Shown: positions 27,266 through 36,134, counted from the stretch's first letter. The stretch: DNA of 64,000 bases from Parapusillimonas sp013416435 (GCF_052180245.1 NZ_CP197474.1:744001-808000); one strand, 5' to 3'. The notes: generated by a model from the sequence alone, not told the origin. Made by a program: numbers and translations.

Positions 27266-28006
27266 ATGTCTGAGGCCATCATACGCCTGGAAGATGTCAA
27301 CAAGTGGTATGGGCAGTTTCATGTGCTGCGCAACATCAATCTGGACGTCGCGCCCAGCGAGCGCATCGTGATCTGCGGGCCTTCCGGTTCGGGGAAGTCG
27401 ACCATGATCCGCTGCATCAATCGGCTGGAAGAGCACCAGCAGGGCAGCATCGTTGTCGACGGCGTCGAGCTCACCAACGACCTGAAGCAGATCGAAGCCA
27501 TCCGGCGCGACGTCGGCATGGTATTCCAGCACTTCAATCTTTTTCCGCACCTCACGGTTCTGGAGAACCTGACGCTGGGCCCGGTCTGGGTGCTGAAGAA
27601 GTCCAAGGCCGAGGCCGAGGCCACCGCCATGAAATACCTGGAACGCGTGCGCATCCCGGACCAGGCATCCAAGTACCCTGGCCAGTTGTCGGGCGGCCAG
27701 CAGCAGCGGGTGGCCATTGCGCGTTCGCTGTGCATGAATCCCAAGATCATGCTGTTCGACGAGCCCACTTCCGCGCTCGACCCCGAAATGGTCAAGGAGG
27801 TGCTGGACGTCATGGTGGGCCTGGCCGAGGAAAGCGGCATGACCATGCTGTGCGTAACCCATGAAATGGGCTTTGCGCGGAAGGTGGCCGATCGGGTGAT
27901 CTTCATGGACCAGGGCGAGATCATCGAGCAAAATACCCCCGATGCCTTCTTTGACTCGCCGCAGAATGAACGCACCAAGCTATTCCTGAGCCAAATATTG
28001 CACTAA
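27266..28006 (+). CDS. aapP: General amino-acid ABC transporter ATPase AapP
   Basis: A 246-aa polar amino-acid ABC ATPase with Walker A GPSGSGKST, signature LSGGQQQRVAIARS and Walker B IMLFDEPTSALD. It powers AapQM. It is the fourth gene of aapJQMP. A Bug-type binding protein gene begins 28 bases later on the same strand and may be transcribed with it. Confidence 0.95.
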   Translation: MSEAIIRLEDVNKWYGQFHVLRNINLDVAPSERIVICGPSGSGKSTMIRCINRLEEHQQGSIVVDGVELTNDLKQIEAIRRDVGMVFQHFNLFPHLTVLENLTLGPVWVLKKSKAEAEATAMKYLERVRIPDQASKYPGQLSGGQQQRVAIARSLCMNPKIMLFDEPTSALDPEMVKEVLDVMVGLAEESGMTMLCVTHEMGFARKVADRVIFMDQGEIIEQNTPDAFFDSPQNERTKLFLSQILH

Positions 28007-28034
28007 CTTCTTTTTTCATTACAAGGCGAATATC

Positions 28035-29036
28035 ATGCTTTCACTTTTGACGCGGCTTTCCATGGCCGCCACCATGCTTGCCGCTGGATTGGCACTCATC
28101 ACGCCGGCTACCGCCGCGTCGGCGCAAGACTTTCCTTCCAAGCCGCTGCAGTTCGTCGTTCCTTACGCGCCCGGCGGTCCCTTGGACAGCATGGCCCGCC
28201 TGCTGGCCGAGAAAGTCCAGCCGGACCTTGGAACCGTCATTGTGGAAAACAAGCCGGGCGCGGGCGGCAACATTGGCGCAAGCATTGCCGCCAAGGCGCA
28301 GCCGGACGGCTACACCCTCGTCATGGGCGCAGTGGCGATCAACGCGATCAATCCTTGGTTGTATCAGAATCTGCCATTCGACCCGGTCAAGAGTTTCGAG
28401 CCCGTTACGCTCGTCGCCTCGGTGCCGAATGTGCTCATCGTCAATAAAGAGTTCGCTGACAAGAATGGCATCAATTCGGTCAAGGATCTGATCGACTACG
28501 CCAAGAAGAATGCCGATCAGCTGAACTTCGGTTCCGGCGGCAACGGCAGCGCGGGCCATCTCGCAGGAGAGCTCTTGAATGTGCGCGCCGACGTCAAGTC
28601 CGTGCATGTTCCCTATGCCGGCGCGGCGCCCGCCAAACTGGCGCTGCTGGGCGGGCAGATCCATTTCATGTTCGATAATCTGGCGTCTTCGGCCAGCCTC
28701 ATCACCGAGGGCAAGGTCAAGGCCCTGGCGGTCACCACGGTGGACCGGTCTTCGGCTTTTCCCGGTCTGCCCACCATGCAGCAAGCAGGTGTGGCCGACT
28801 TCGACCTGGGCACCTGGTTTGGCGTATTCACAACCGGCGGGACACCCAAGGACGTCGTCCAGAAGCTGAACGCCGCATACGTAAAAGCGCTGCAGGATCC
28901 AGCCGTGCGCAAGACCTTGCTGGCCATGGGCTCCGATGCCCAACCCACCAGCTCCGAAGAATTCGCCGACATCGTCCGTAAGGATCTGGCGAAGTACAAG
29001 GAAATCGTCGAGGTATCGGGCGCAAAGCTGTTCTAA
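28035..29036 (+). CDS. Bug/TctC-family tripartite tricarboxylate binding protein (orphan)
   Basis: A 333-aa periplasmic protein with a signal peptide ending near AASAQD (residue about 31). The Bug signature is visible: KPLQFVVPYAPGGPLDSMAR, then ENKPGAGGNIGAS and KAQPDGYTL. These proteins bind carboxylates or amino acids for TctAB permeases, but no tctA or tctB is present in the window. Large orphan sets of such proteins are typical of Bordetella and relatives. The ligand is unknown. An intrinsic terminator follows. Confidence 0.92.
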   Translation: MLSLLTRLSMAATMLAAGLALITPATAASAQDFPSKPLQFVVPYAPGGPLDSMARLLAEKVQPDLGTVIVENKPGAGGNIGASIAAKAQPDGYTLVMGAVAINAINPWLYQNLPFDPVKSFEPVTLVASVPNVLIVNKEFADKNGINSVKDLIDYAKKNADQLNFGSGGNGSAGHLAGELLNVRADVKSVHVPYAGAAPAKLALLGGQIHFMFDNLASSASLITEGKVKALAVTTVDRSSAFPGLPTMQQAGVADFDLGTWFGVFTTGGTPKDVVQKLNAAYVKALQDPAVRKTLLAMGSDAQPTSSEEFADIVRKDLAKYKEIVEVSGAKLF

Positions 29037-29052
29037 GCGCTTCTTGCGATCC

Positions 29053-29115
29053 GGCCCGCCGAGTGCGGGCCGCCGGCCCTCCAGCCACCGCGGACTTGTT
29101 TCCGCGGTTTTTTTA
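29053..29115 (+). terminator. Intrinsic terminator after the aap/Bug operon
   Basis: ACCGCGGA (29087-29094) pairs with TCCGCGGT (29101-29108) across a six-base loop and is followed at once by a run of seven T residues. A second hairpin, GGCCCGC/GCGGGCC at 29053-29071, lies just upstream. This is the clearest rho-independent terminator in the plus-strand part of the window. Confidence 0.85.
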
Positions 29116-29242
29116 TTCCCAATGTCAAGAACGGTCAAAATTTCGCGACCGGAACCAAAATGTAACAACCCGGTGGCTCACTGCTTGCTAGCATTGTCGC
29201 GTGCGGAGTTGACGCCGCAATCCCAGAAACAAGGAGAACCAA

Positions 29243-29905
29243 ATGAAACTTTCTATGCGTGCAGCACGCTATGCGACATGCGTGAGCGTGGTCGCTTTGA
29301 TGGCCGGATGCGCCACGGTAGACAATATGGGCAAGGGCGGCAAGACTGCGGTTGGAGCTGGGGCCGGAGCGGCACTGGGGGCCGGTCTGGGCGCCCTGAT
29401 CGGCGATAGCAGCAAGGCGGCGGCGATAGGCGCCGGCATAGGCGCGGTCGCTGGCGGCATCGCCGGCTATAACTGGTCAGGCGTGAAGAACGATGTCGAG
29501 AAGTCGGGCGCAAGCAGCCTGGGCGTGGACGTTACCGAAATGCCCGATGGGACACTGCGCGTCAACATTCCAAGCAATGTCTCGTTCGATACCGGCAAGT
29601 ATGCGCTGAAGCCGGCCTTGCTGCCCGTGCTGGACAGCGTAGCCCGAGCCTTGGTGCAACATCCCGAACTCCGCGCTAAATCCATCGGCCATACGGACAG
29701 CACAGGATCGGATGCAACCAATCAGACGCTGTCCGTCAATCGTGCGCGCGCCGTCGCCAACTATTTGTCGCAGCAGGGCGTCCCGACAGCGCACCTCACG
29801 GCCGAAGGCCGAGGTTCCAGCAATCCCGTGGGTGACAACGCCACCGCTGAAGGACGCGCCATGAACCGCCGCGTCGAACTGTACCTGTACGCAGTACAAC
29901 AATAG
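29243..29905 (+). CDS. OmpA-family lipoprotein with glycine-zipper region
   Basis: A 220-aa outer-membrane lipoprotein. The signal ends at the lipobox LMAGC (Cys23). Residues about 36-78 form a glycine-zipper membrane segment (repeats of GAGAG/GIGAG). The C-terminal OmpA domain (about 105-218) has GHTDSTGSDATNQTLSVNRA and NRRVEL, the peptidoglycan-binding motifs. It probably anchors the outer membrane to the wall, similar to YiaD-type proteins. It is a single gene; two palindromic repeats begin 7 bases after the stop. Confidence 0.9.
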   Translation: MKLSMRAARYATCVSVVALMAGCATVDNMGKGGKTAVGAGAGAALGAGLGALIGDSSKAAAIGAGIGAVAGGIAGYNWSGVKNDVEKSGASSLGVDVTEMPDGTLRVNIPSNVSFDTGKYALKPALLPVLDSVARALVQHPELRAKSIGHTDSTGSDATNQTLSVNRARAVANYLSQQGVPTAHLTAEGRGSSNPVGDNATAEGRAMNRRVELYLYAVQQ

Positions 29906-29911
29906 TCGTCA

Positions 29912-29980
29912 GGGGTCAGACCCCGCATGGGGTCCGACCCCTCCTCGTCCGGGGTCAGACCCCATGCGGGGTCTGACCCC
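29912..29980. repeat. Two 30-bp palindromic repeats, 39-bp period
   Basis: Copies at 29912-29941 (centre GCAT; arms TCAGA/TCCGA, one mismatch) and 29951-29980 (centre ATGC). They lie between convergent ompA-type and XRE genes. The host sequence before copy 1 ends TCGTCA and the spacer before copy 2 ends TCGTCC, so the pair looks like a tandem duplication that included flanking host bases. Confidence 0.9.
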
Positions 29981-29999
29981 TGAAACGGACTCCCGCAGC

Positions 30000-30422
30000 T
30001 TATCCACCATATGATTTCTTTTGAAACGAGCCTATCATCCCCGCTACAGCGGTTTCGATGATGGAGCGCTGTTCCGGATCCAACGACCAGAAAGCCGAGG
30101 CGGCGATGCTGTCGAACGGCCATCCCGATGGCTGGCGGGGCTCCGGCGACTGTTCCGATAACAGGTAAGGCACTGTCGGGCTCGGCTCCATTGCGCCGAT
30201 GCCGCTGCTGAGCCACGCCGGATTCACCTCCAGCACTTGGGCGATCCGGAATATTTCCTTCGCGCTCCGTCGCGTCCCATTCTCGTAATTCGATATTGCG
30301 CCTTGCGACAGACCGCAGGCTTGCGCCAGTGCGGATTGGCTCATTCCGCGTAAAAGGCGTGTGCGACGAAGGCGATCGGAAAAATGGTTCACGTTTGTGA
30401 TTGAACGATTAAATTCAATCAC
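30000..30422 (-). CDS. XRE-family helix-turn-helix regulator
   Basis: A 140-aa protein. Residues about 14-70 form an HTH_3 domain: LRRTRLLRGMSQSALAQACGL, then SQGAISNYENGTRRSAKE. The C-terminal half has no motif I recognise. The start is a GTG at 30422 without an obvious ribosome site, so it may be leaderless or the start may differ. No toxin or phage gene is adjacent. The target is unknown; the divergent regulator region (30423-30593) is one candidate. Confidence 0.8.
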   Translation of the reverse strand: MIEFNRSITNVNHFSDRLRRTRLLRGMSQSALAQACGLSQGAISNYENGTRRSAKEIFRIAQVLEVNPAWLSSGIGAMEPSPTVPYLLSEQSPEPRQPSGWPFDSIAASAFWSLDPEQRSIIETAVAGMIGSFQKKSYGG

Positions 30423-30564
30423 ATTGGTAATAATGCCAATTACGAACGTGATGGATTAATGTAAATTACTAAAATCTCACTCACAAAATCTAACAAAGAG
30501 TCAAAATAAGCGCAAAATATCACAGTGGCTCATTTTCAATCCCTGTCTTTCGGAGGCATCCAAA

Positions 30565-30597
30565 ATGGTGTTCAAGGCCGAGGTCCCGGCACCATGA
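30565..30597 (+). CDS. 10-codon leader ORF coupled to downstream regulator
   Basis: ATG at 30565 encodes MVFKAEVPAP and stops at TGA 30595-30597, which overlaps the ATG (30594) of the next gene as ATGA. GGAGG at 30552-30556 lies eight bases before this ATG, an ideal spacing, whereas the downstream gene has no ribosome site of its own. Ribosomes finishing the leader are therefore the probable source of initiation for the regulator. The peptide itself has no recognised function. Confidence 0.55.
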   Translation: MVFKAEVPAP

Positions 30598-31337
30598 GCC
30601 CGACTCCCTACATCGTGATGTTCTCGCCAGCGGAAAACGGCTTGTCGACGCCAGACCATAAAAAGCGATTGGCGGAACTACAGGCTTCCGGGCTAGATGT
30701 CCTGCAATGCGAAAGTGCGCCGGCGCTTTATGCCGAGGTCCAGAAAAAATTTCAACAAGGCTCCCCAACCGTCGCCATGCTGGCAGGCGGTCATACGGAA
30801 AACTGCGCCGCCGCCACGTATCTGCATGCCATGCATCCGTCCGTCGGCATCGCTGCCGCGGTCGAGCGCGTCGACGAAGCGCTTGCCATCCAGTTGCTGC
30901 AAAGCGGGGTGGACAACATCTGTCCGCGCTCGGCGTCCACTCCCCTGGTGGTCGCCATGCTGTGCCGCCTGCTGGCCCGGGTCAGCAGGCAAGACATCTC
31001 TCATGTGTTGCCGATGGTCGTTGCGCCAAAAGGCTGGTCCTTGCAAGACCAAGGATGGGTGCTGGCCAGCCCCGAAGGCATACGCATTCCCCTGACCACC
31101 GGCGAGCGCGCGTTCCTGACGACGCTGGTGGCGGCGCCCGACATGTGCGCCACCCACGAACAGCTGCTCGAGGCCGTCAACAACAGCTATGCACATGGCG
31201 AACCTCCGGCGCGTCCCGGCCGGCTGGGCGTCCTGGTCAGCCGCCTGCGCCGCAAGTTTACTCAACACAACATCGAAATGCCCCTGAAGTCCGTGCACAA
31301 TTGGGGCTATATGTTTACGGGCCAGGTGGTGAGCTGA
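30594..31337 (+). CDS. Winged-helix regulator with atypical receiver-like domain
   Basis: A 247-aa protein from the ATG at 30594; a GTG at 30525 is an in-frame alternative. Residues about 150-245 form an OmpR/PhoB-type winged helix (PLTTGERAFLTTLVAA near the start; SVHNWGYMF at the end). Residues 1-125 look like a receiver fold, but the place where the phosphoacceptor Asp should close beta-3 reads VAMLAGG, and the usual Lys region reads NICPRS, so phosphorylation is unlikely. No sensor kinase is adjacent. Its stop lies one base from the convergent dadA stop. Confidence 0.75.
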   Translation: MSPTPYIVMFSPAENGLSTPDHKKRLAELQASGLDVLQCESAPALYAEVQKKFQQGSPTVAMLAGGHTENCAAATYLHAMHPSVGIAAAVERVDEALAIQLLQSGVDNICPRSASTPLVVAMLCRLLARVSRQDISHVLPMVVAPKGWSLQDQGWVLASPEGIRIPLTTGERAFLTTLVAAPDMCATHEQLLEAVNNSYAHGEPPARPGRLGVLVSRLRRKFTQHNIEMPLKSVHNWGYMFTGQVVS

Positions 31338-31338
31338 A

Positions 31339-32589
31339 CTATAAGTAGCGGTGCACCGATAAGTCATCGCTGCGTATGTCGGTGGGTTTGCTCGACACGA
31401 TATCCGCTATCAAGCGCCCGCTGCCGCAGGCCATGGTCCAGCCCAATGTGCCGTGGCCGGTATTCAGGTACAGGCCCGGGATCGGCGTTGCGCCCACAAT
31501 GGGGGTGCTGTCCGGAGTCTTGGGGCGCAATCCCGTCCAGAACGACACGTCGCTGCCGGCATAGCTGCCAGGGAACAAGTCATTGAGCACCATCTCCAGC
31601 GTCTTCCGGCGCTTGGGGTTCAGGGTTTTGTCGAAGCCCAGAATCTCCGCCATGCCGCCCACGCGTATGCGCTGATCAAAACGGGTGACTGCGATCTTGT
31701 AGGTTTCGTCCAGCAAGGTAGACACCGGCGCGCAGGATTCATCGGCAATCGGCACGGTAATGGAATAGCCTTTAAGTGGATACACAGGCACCTTCAGCGC
31801 GCCGCGCAACATCTGCGTCGACCACGATCCAAGCGCCACCACGTAGGCGTCGGCCGTCAGGACCTCCTGGTCGCACTGTATCCCACTTACGCCGGAAGCA
31901 TTGACGTTGATGCGGCGCACATCGACGCCATAGCGGATCTTGACGCCCAGCTTGACGGCTTCTTCCGCCAAGCGGGTCGTGAACAGATTGCAATCGCCGG
32001 TTTCGTCGTCGGGAAGGCGCAGGCCGCCCACCAGCTTGTCCTGGGTGCGGGCCAGGGCGGGCTCGGCCTTGCTGAGTTCGGAGCGGGTCAGCAGTTCGAA
32101 CGATATGCCCGCATCGCGCAGTACTCTGATGTCCTGATCAACGGCGTCCATCTGCTTCTGTGTCCTGAAGACCTGCAGCGTGCCGTTGCTGCGCCCCTCG
32201 TATTGGATGCCGATCTCGTCGCGCAATGACTTCAGGCAGTCGCTGCTGTAATTCGACAGGCGCACCATACGTTCTTTGTTGGTCGCATAGCGCTCGGCGC
32301 TGCAGTTGCGCCACATCTGGTAGATCCATTGCAGTTGAAACAGGCTGCCATCGGGGCGTATGGTCAGTGGCGGGTGTTCTGCGAACATCCATTTGATGGC
32401 TTTCAGCGGGACGCCCGGCGCAGCCCAAGGCGAAGAGTAACCATAGGAGATCTGGCCGGCGTTCGCAAAGCTGGTTTCCAACGCCGGACCTTCCAGGCGC
32501 TCGAGCACCGTGACGTCATGGCCTTGCTTCGCAAGAAAATAGGCGCTGCTGACGCCCACGACGCCCGCGCCCAAAATGATGATTTTCAT
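31339..32589 (-). CDS. dadA: D-amino acid dehydrogenase
   Basis: A 416-aa FAD enzyme of typical DadA length. The N-terminal dinucleotide motif is IILGAGVVGVSSAYFLA, and the C-terminal LNTGHGTLGWTMACGSGRLIAD pattern (in pieces) is characteristic. It oxidises D-alanine and other D-amino acids, passing electrons to the respiratory chain. It is divergent from an lrp-type gene, the usual arrangement for alanine catabolism control. No alanine racemase is adjacent. Confidence 0.92.
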   Translation of the reverse strand: MKIIILGAGVVGVSSAYFLAKQGHDVTVLERLEGPALETSFANAGQISYGYSSPWAAPGVPLKAIKWMFAEHPPLTIRPDGSLFQLQWIYQMWRNCSAERYATNKERMVRLSNYSSDCLKSLRDEIGIQYEGRSNGTLQVFRTQKQMDAVDQDIRVLRDAGISFELLTRSELSKAEPALARTQDKLVGGLRLPDDETGDCNLFTTRLAEEAVKLGVKIRYGVDVRRINVNASGVSGIQCDQEVLTADAYVVALGSWSTQMLRGALKVPVYPLKGYSITVPIADESCAPVSTLLDETYKIAVTRFDQRIRVGGMAEILGFDKTLNPKRRKTLEMVLNDLFPGSYAGSDVSFWTGLRPKTPDSTPIVGATPIPGLYLNTGHGTLGWTMACGSGRLIADIVSSKPTDIRSDDLSVHRYL

Positions 32590-32664
32590 GATAAGTCGAC
32601 TTGTGAATCAATTTTTAGGATGATAAGAGAGGAGCACCAGACTTTTTTTATGAAAATTCTTTAG

Positions 32665-32676
32665 AAACAGCTGTTT
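32665..32676. promoter_or_regulatory. Palindrome in the dadA-lrp divergent region
   Basis: AAACAG/CTGTTT forms a perfect 12-bp inverted repeat about midway between the starts of dadA (32589) and lrp (32782), in an AT-richer stretch. It is a plausible Lrp-family binding site or part of one; this is inferred from symmetry and position. Confidence 0.4.
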
Positions 32677-32781
32677 ATCCTGTTTTCAATGCGTAAAGGC
32701 CGATTTTCAGCAATAATTGCTGCTCAGGGAAAATCACTGCCTACGACGCTTTGCAGGCATCTGTTTTTAAAGGAAAAACGC

Positions 32782-33270
32782 TTGAGAATTCAACGTACCC
32801 CGGTTGCTACGCTGGACAAGCTCGACCGTCACATCCTTGATCTATTGCAACGCGACGGCCGTATGTCGATGACCGAGCTTGCGGACAAGGTGGGGCTGAC
32901 CGTTACGCCGTGCATCGAGCGTGTCAAGCGCCTGGAGCGCGATGGGGTCATCACCGGGTATCACGCCAGGGTGGCGCCGGCGGCGCTCGATGCCGGCCTG
33001 TTGGTTTTCGTGGAAATTTCCATGTCCAGCAAATCGGACCGCAGTTTCGACGATTTCCGCCGGGAAATCCTGTGCATACCGCATGTGCAGGAGTGCCATC
33101 TGGTATCGGGCGACTTCGATTACTTGGTCAAGGCGCGCATCAAGGAAATCAGTCAGTACCGCAGCCTGCTGGGCGATATCCTGCTCAGACTGCCGGGCGT
33201 TACGCAGAGCAAGAGCTGCATCGTCATGGAAGAGGTCAAGGAGACGTTGTTCATTCCGGCACAGAAGTGA
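32782..33270 (+). CDS. lrp: Lrp/AsnC-family leucine-responsive regulator
   Basis: A 162-aa protein close to E. coli Lrp length. HTH at about residues 14-60 (LDRHILDLLQRDGRMS, then VGLTVTPCIERVKRLERDG) and RAM domain with ECHLVSGDFDYLVKARI and LLRLPGVTQSKS. I choose the TTG at 32782, preceded by AAAGGA, because the longer frame adds sequence unlike the family. It probably activates dadA in response to amino acids, as divergent Lrp/BkdR proteins do. Repeat element copy 2 begins 18 bases after its stop. Confidence 0.93.
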   Translation: MRIQRTPVATLDKLDRHILDLLQRDGRMSMTELADKVGLTVTPCIERVKRLERDGVITGYHARVAPAALDAGLLVFVEISMSSKSDRSFDDFRREILCIPHVQECHLVSGDFDYLVKARIKEISQYRSLLGDILLRLPGVTQSKSCIVMEEVKETLFIPAQK

Positions 33271-33287
33271 CAAGGGGCTGGCCGAGT

Positions 33288-33779
33288 GGGGCCAGACCCC
33301 AATGGCACTACTTTAAGAACTGGCGGAACCCGTATCTGCTCGATCAATGACCGCTTGCCCCATTTGCTTTTTAGTACCTAGCGCGGCCTGCCAGCGGCTT
33401 ATGGGGCAGTCGGGCTCCCGTGCGCCGGTCCTGCTGGTGCAGGACTGCCCGGCCAAGGCCAGGCTGTCGGGGCGGACGCAAAACTCGCCCACTCGGGCCA
33501 GTGGCCCGAAAGCGTGGGCTCAAACAGTTGCGTCCTTGCCTCCCCGCCAGCCTGGCCTTGGCCGGCGGTGCCCGAAGTCGCCCTCCGTACCCCATAAGCC
33601 GCTGGCAGGCCTCATAGTTGCTTGGGCTGTGGCGATGTGATGGGGTCAGACCGCGTACGGGTCTGACCCCCCAGCCCTGGGCCGTCCGGTTAGAGCATGC
33701 GCCGGGCAGTCAACTGGCCGTGTTCAGTGAACACAAAGCAGCCCGGAATGCTTAAGGTAGTGACATTCGGGCCGGCCCC
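33288..33779. mobile_element. Large non-coding repeat element, copy 2 (about 492 bp)
   Basis: It fills the gap between convergent lrp and proB, ending two bases before the proB stop codon. The ends are inverted: left GGGGCCAGACCCC then AATGGCACTACTTTAAG; right, on the other strand, GGGGCCGGCCC then GAATGTCACTACCTTAAG. Inside are 19-bp arms 33388-33406/33590-33608 and one 30-bp family palindrome with a short arm (33642-33670). It is homologous along its length to 10983-11695 in reverse orientation but lacks that copy's 12/23-bp nested hairpin segment. No coding capacity is conserved. Confidence 0.75.
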
Positions 33780-33781
33780 GT

Positions 33782-34957
33782 CTAGCTTCCAGCGTTGGCC
33801 GGCGCCGGACTTTTCGCGTCGCGGGCAAAAACCATGTTGTCGCGGTGCATGAGTTCGGGATCGGACATGCTGCCCAGAATGTCGGCGATGCGGGAACTGG
33901 GCTGCCGGAGAATGCGCCGGGTGTCGGAGGATGAATAATTGATGAGGCCACGGCCGCATTCCACACCGTGCTGGTCGACGCATGCCACGACGTCGCCGCG
34001 TTCAAAATCGCCCTCGACTTCGGTCACGCCAATGGCGAGCAGGCTTTTGTGGCCTTGGGTCAGGGCCCGGACTGCGCCCGGATCCAGCGTAATGCGTCCT
34101 CGCAGGCGAAGATGATTGGCCAGCCAGCGTTGTCGCGCCGATCGGACGGGCAAGATGGCACGCAGCTCGGTGCCGATGGATTCCCCTTCGGATAGGCGCA
34201 ACAGCACGTTGGATTCGCGCCCCGAAGCGATGACGGTGTGGCCGCCGCTGTTCGCCGCCCTCTTGGCCGCGAGCACCTTGGTCAGCATGCCGCCCGTGCC
34301 GATGCTGCTGCCCGATCCGCCCGCCATGGCCTCCAGGGCCGGATCGCCGGCCTGCGCCAGAGAGATGAATTCGGCATCGGGATGCTTGCGAGGATCGGCG
34401 CTGTACAGGCCGGCCTGATCGGTAAGGATGACCAGGGCTTCGGCTTCGATCAGATTGGTGACCAGGGCGCCCAGCGTGTCATTGTCGCCCAGTCGAATCT
34501 CGTCGGTGACCACGGTGTCGTTTTCGTTGACGATGGGAACGACGCCAAGGCCCAGCAAGGTATACAGGGTGCTGCGCGCATTCAGGTAGCGGCGCCGGTC
34601 GGCCAGGTCTTCATGGGTGAGAAGAATCTGTGCCGTGCGTATGCCATGCCGCGCGAATGCGACCTCGTAGGCCTGCACCAGACCCATTTGCCCGACGGCC
34701 GCCGCAGCCTGGAGCTCGTGCATGGCGTTGGGCCGCCGCGGCCACCCCAGGCGGGCCATGCCTTCAGCGATGGCCCCGCTGGAAACCAGCACGATCTGCC
34801 TGTCCTGGGCGTGCAGCCGGGCGATCTGGCTGGCCCATTGCTCGACGGCGGTGACATCTATGCCCTTTCCTTCATTGGTGACGAGAGACGAACCGACTTT
34901 GACGACGAGGCGTTTTGCGTGGGAAACGGCGGACGGCGAACGAAGGGTGGCGGTCAT
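33782..34957 (-). CDS. proB: Glutamate 5-kinase
   Basis: A 391-aa enzyme with an N-terminal amino-acid kinase domain (KRLVVKVGSSLVTNEGKGID, in pieces; VNENDTVVTDEIRLGDND) and a C-terminal PUA domain from about residue 290. It phosphorylates glutamate in proline synthesis and is usually inhibited by proline. The start is the ATG at 34957; the longer frame runs into obgE sequence. It follows obgE by 16 bases, the usual rplU-rpmA-obgE-proB order in betaproteobacteria. Confidence 0.95.
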   Translation of the reverse strand: MTATLRSPSAVSHAKRLVVKVGSSLVTNEGKGIDVTAVEQWASQIARLHAQDRQIVLVSSGAIAEGMARLGWPRRPNAMHELQAAAAVGQMGLVQAYEVAFARHGIRTAQILLTHEDLADRRRYLNARSTLYTLLGLGVVPIVNENDTVVTDEIRLGDNDTLGALVTNLIEAEALVILTDQAGLYSADPRKHPDAEFISLAQAGDPALEAMAGGSGSSIGTGGMLTKVLAAKRAANSGGHTVIASGRESNVLLRLSEGESIGTELRAILPVRSARQRWLANHLRLRGRITLDPGAVRALTQGHKSLLAIGVTEVEGDFERGDVVACVDQHGVECGRGLINYSSSDTRRILRQPSSRIADILGSMSDPELMHRDNMVFARDAKSPAPANAGS

Positions 34958-34973
34958 TTGGGAGGGGCGGCAA

Positions 34974-36083
34974 TTACAAATCTGAGTTGGAGCGCGTATC
35001 GTCGAAGCGCGGGTCTTCGGCCACATACGTGCCGTCGGCCTTGTCCTGTTCAACGTGTGTTTTGGCTTTCTCGGCATCCAGCCATTCCTGCAGCTTCCAG
35101 GTCAGGTCCTGGGTGCCATCGCCGGTGAGGGCGGAAATGCTGAAAACCGGACCCGTCCAGTCCAGGGCAGCGCAGAGGCGATCCTTGACCGAGACGGGGT
35201 CGTCGACCATGTCGAGCTTGTTCAGGACCAGCCAGCGCGGCTTTTCGTAGAGGCCGGGATCGTACAGGCGGAGTTCTTCGACGATCGCCCGGGCATCGGC
35301 GGCCGCCTTGTCCACCGGGTCCGTGTCGGGATCGAGCGTCGAGACATCGACCAGGTGCAGCAGGACGCGTGTGCGCGACAGGTGGCGCAAAAAGAGGTGG
35401 CCCAGCCCGGCGCCTTCGGAGGCGCCTTCGATCAGGCCGGGGATGTCGGCGATGACGAAGCTGTGCGATGGCGACGTGCGCACCACGCCAAGATTGGGAT
35501 GCAGTGTGGTGAAGGGATAGTCGGCAATTTTCGGACGAGCGTTCGAGACCTTGCTGATCAGGGTGGACTTGCCGGCATTGGGCAGACCCAGCAGCCCGAC
35601 GTCGGCCAGGACCTTGAGCTCGAGCCGCAGTTTGCGCTGTTCGCCTTCCTTGCCGGGCGTGCACTGCTTTGGAGCACGATTGGTGCTGGATTTGAAATGC
35701 AGATTTCCCATGCCGCCTTGCCCGCCGGCCGCCAGGGTGACTTTCTGGTTGTGGCGGTCCAGGTCGAACAGCTGTTCGCCGGTTTCGGCATCGAACACCG
35801 TGGTGCCTACCGGCACGCGCAGCGTGATGTCGTCCGCCGCGGCGCCGTATTGGTCCGAGCCACGGCCGTTCTCGCCATTCTTGGCGCGATGCAGCCTGGC
35901 GTAGCGGAAATCCACCAGCGTGTTCACGTTGCGGTCGGCAATGGCGAATATGCTGCCGCCCCGGCCGCCGTCGCCGCCGTCCGGTCCGCCCTTGGGGATG
36001 AATTTTTCTCGGCGAAAGCTCGCCACCCCATTGCCGCCTTTGCCGGCAATGACTTCAATGGTTGCTTCGTCTACGAATTTCAT
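34974..36083 (-). CDS. obgE: Obg-family GTPase
   Basis: A 369-aa essential GTPase associated with the 50S subunit. The glycine-rich Obg domain (residues about 1-158, e.g. GKGGNGVASFRREKFIPKGGP) precedes the G domain with G1 GLPNAGKSTLIS and G3 DIPGLIEGA. Length is normal for proteobacteria, and the C-terminus is short and polar. It lies downstream of rpmA after about 140 bases containing a hairpin and a terminator-like structure. Confidence 0.96.
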   Translation of the reverse strand: MKFVDEATIEVIAGKGGNGVASFRREKFIPKGGPDGGDGGRGGSIFAIADRNVNTLVDFRYARLHRAKNGENGRGSDQYGAAADDITLRVPVGTTVFDAETGEQLFDLDRHNQKVTLAAGGQGGMGNLHFKSSTNRAPKQCTPGKEGEQRKLRLELKVLADVGLLGLPNAGKSTLISKVSNARPKIADYPFTTLHPNLGVVRTSPSHSFVIADIPGLIEGASEGAGLGHLFLRHLSRTRVLLHLVDVSTLDPDTDPVDKAAADARAIVEELRLYDPGLYEKPRWLVLNKLDMVDDPVSVKDRLCAALDWTGPVFSISALTGDGTQDLTWKLQEWLDAEKAKTHVEQDKADGTYVAEDPRFDDTRSNSDL

Positions 36084-36134
36084 GTGAACTTGCTTATAAA
36101 AGATGGATACCGCCCCGAAACATGCAAGGCGGCG

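Noticed and set aside
27125..27931. 268-aa minus-strand ORF opposite aapP
   Set aside because: Shadow of a well-conserved ABC ATPase; composition is typical of reversed coding sequence.
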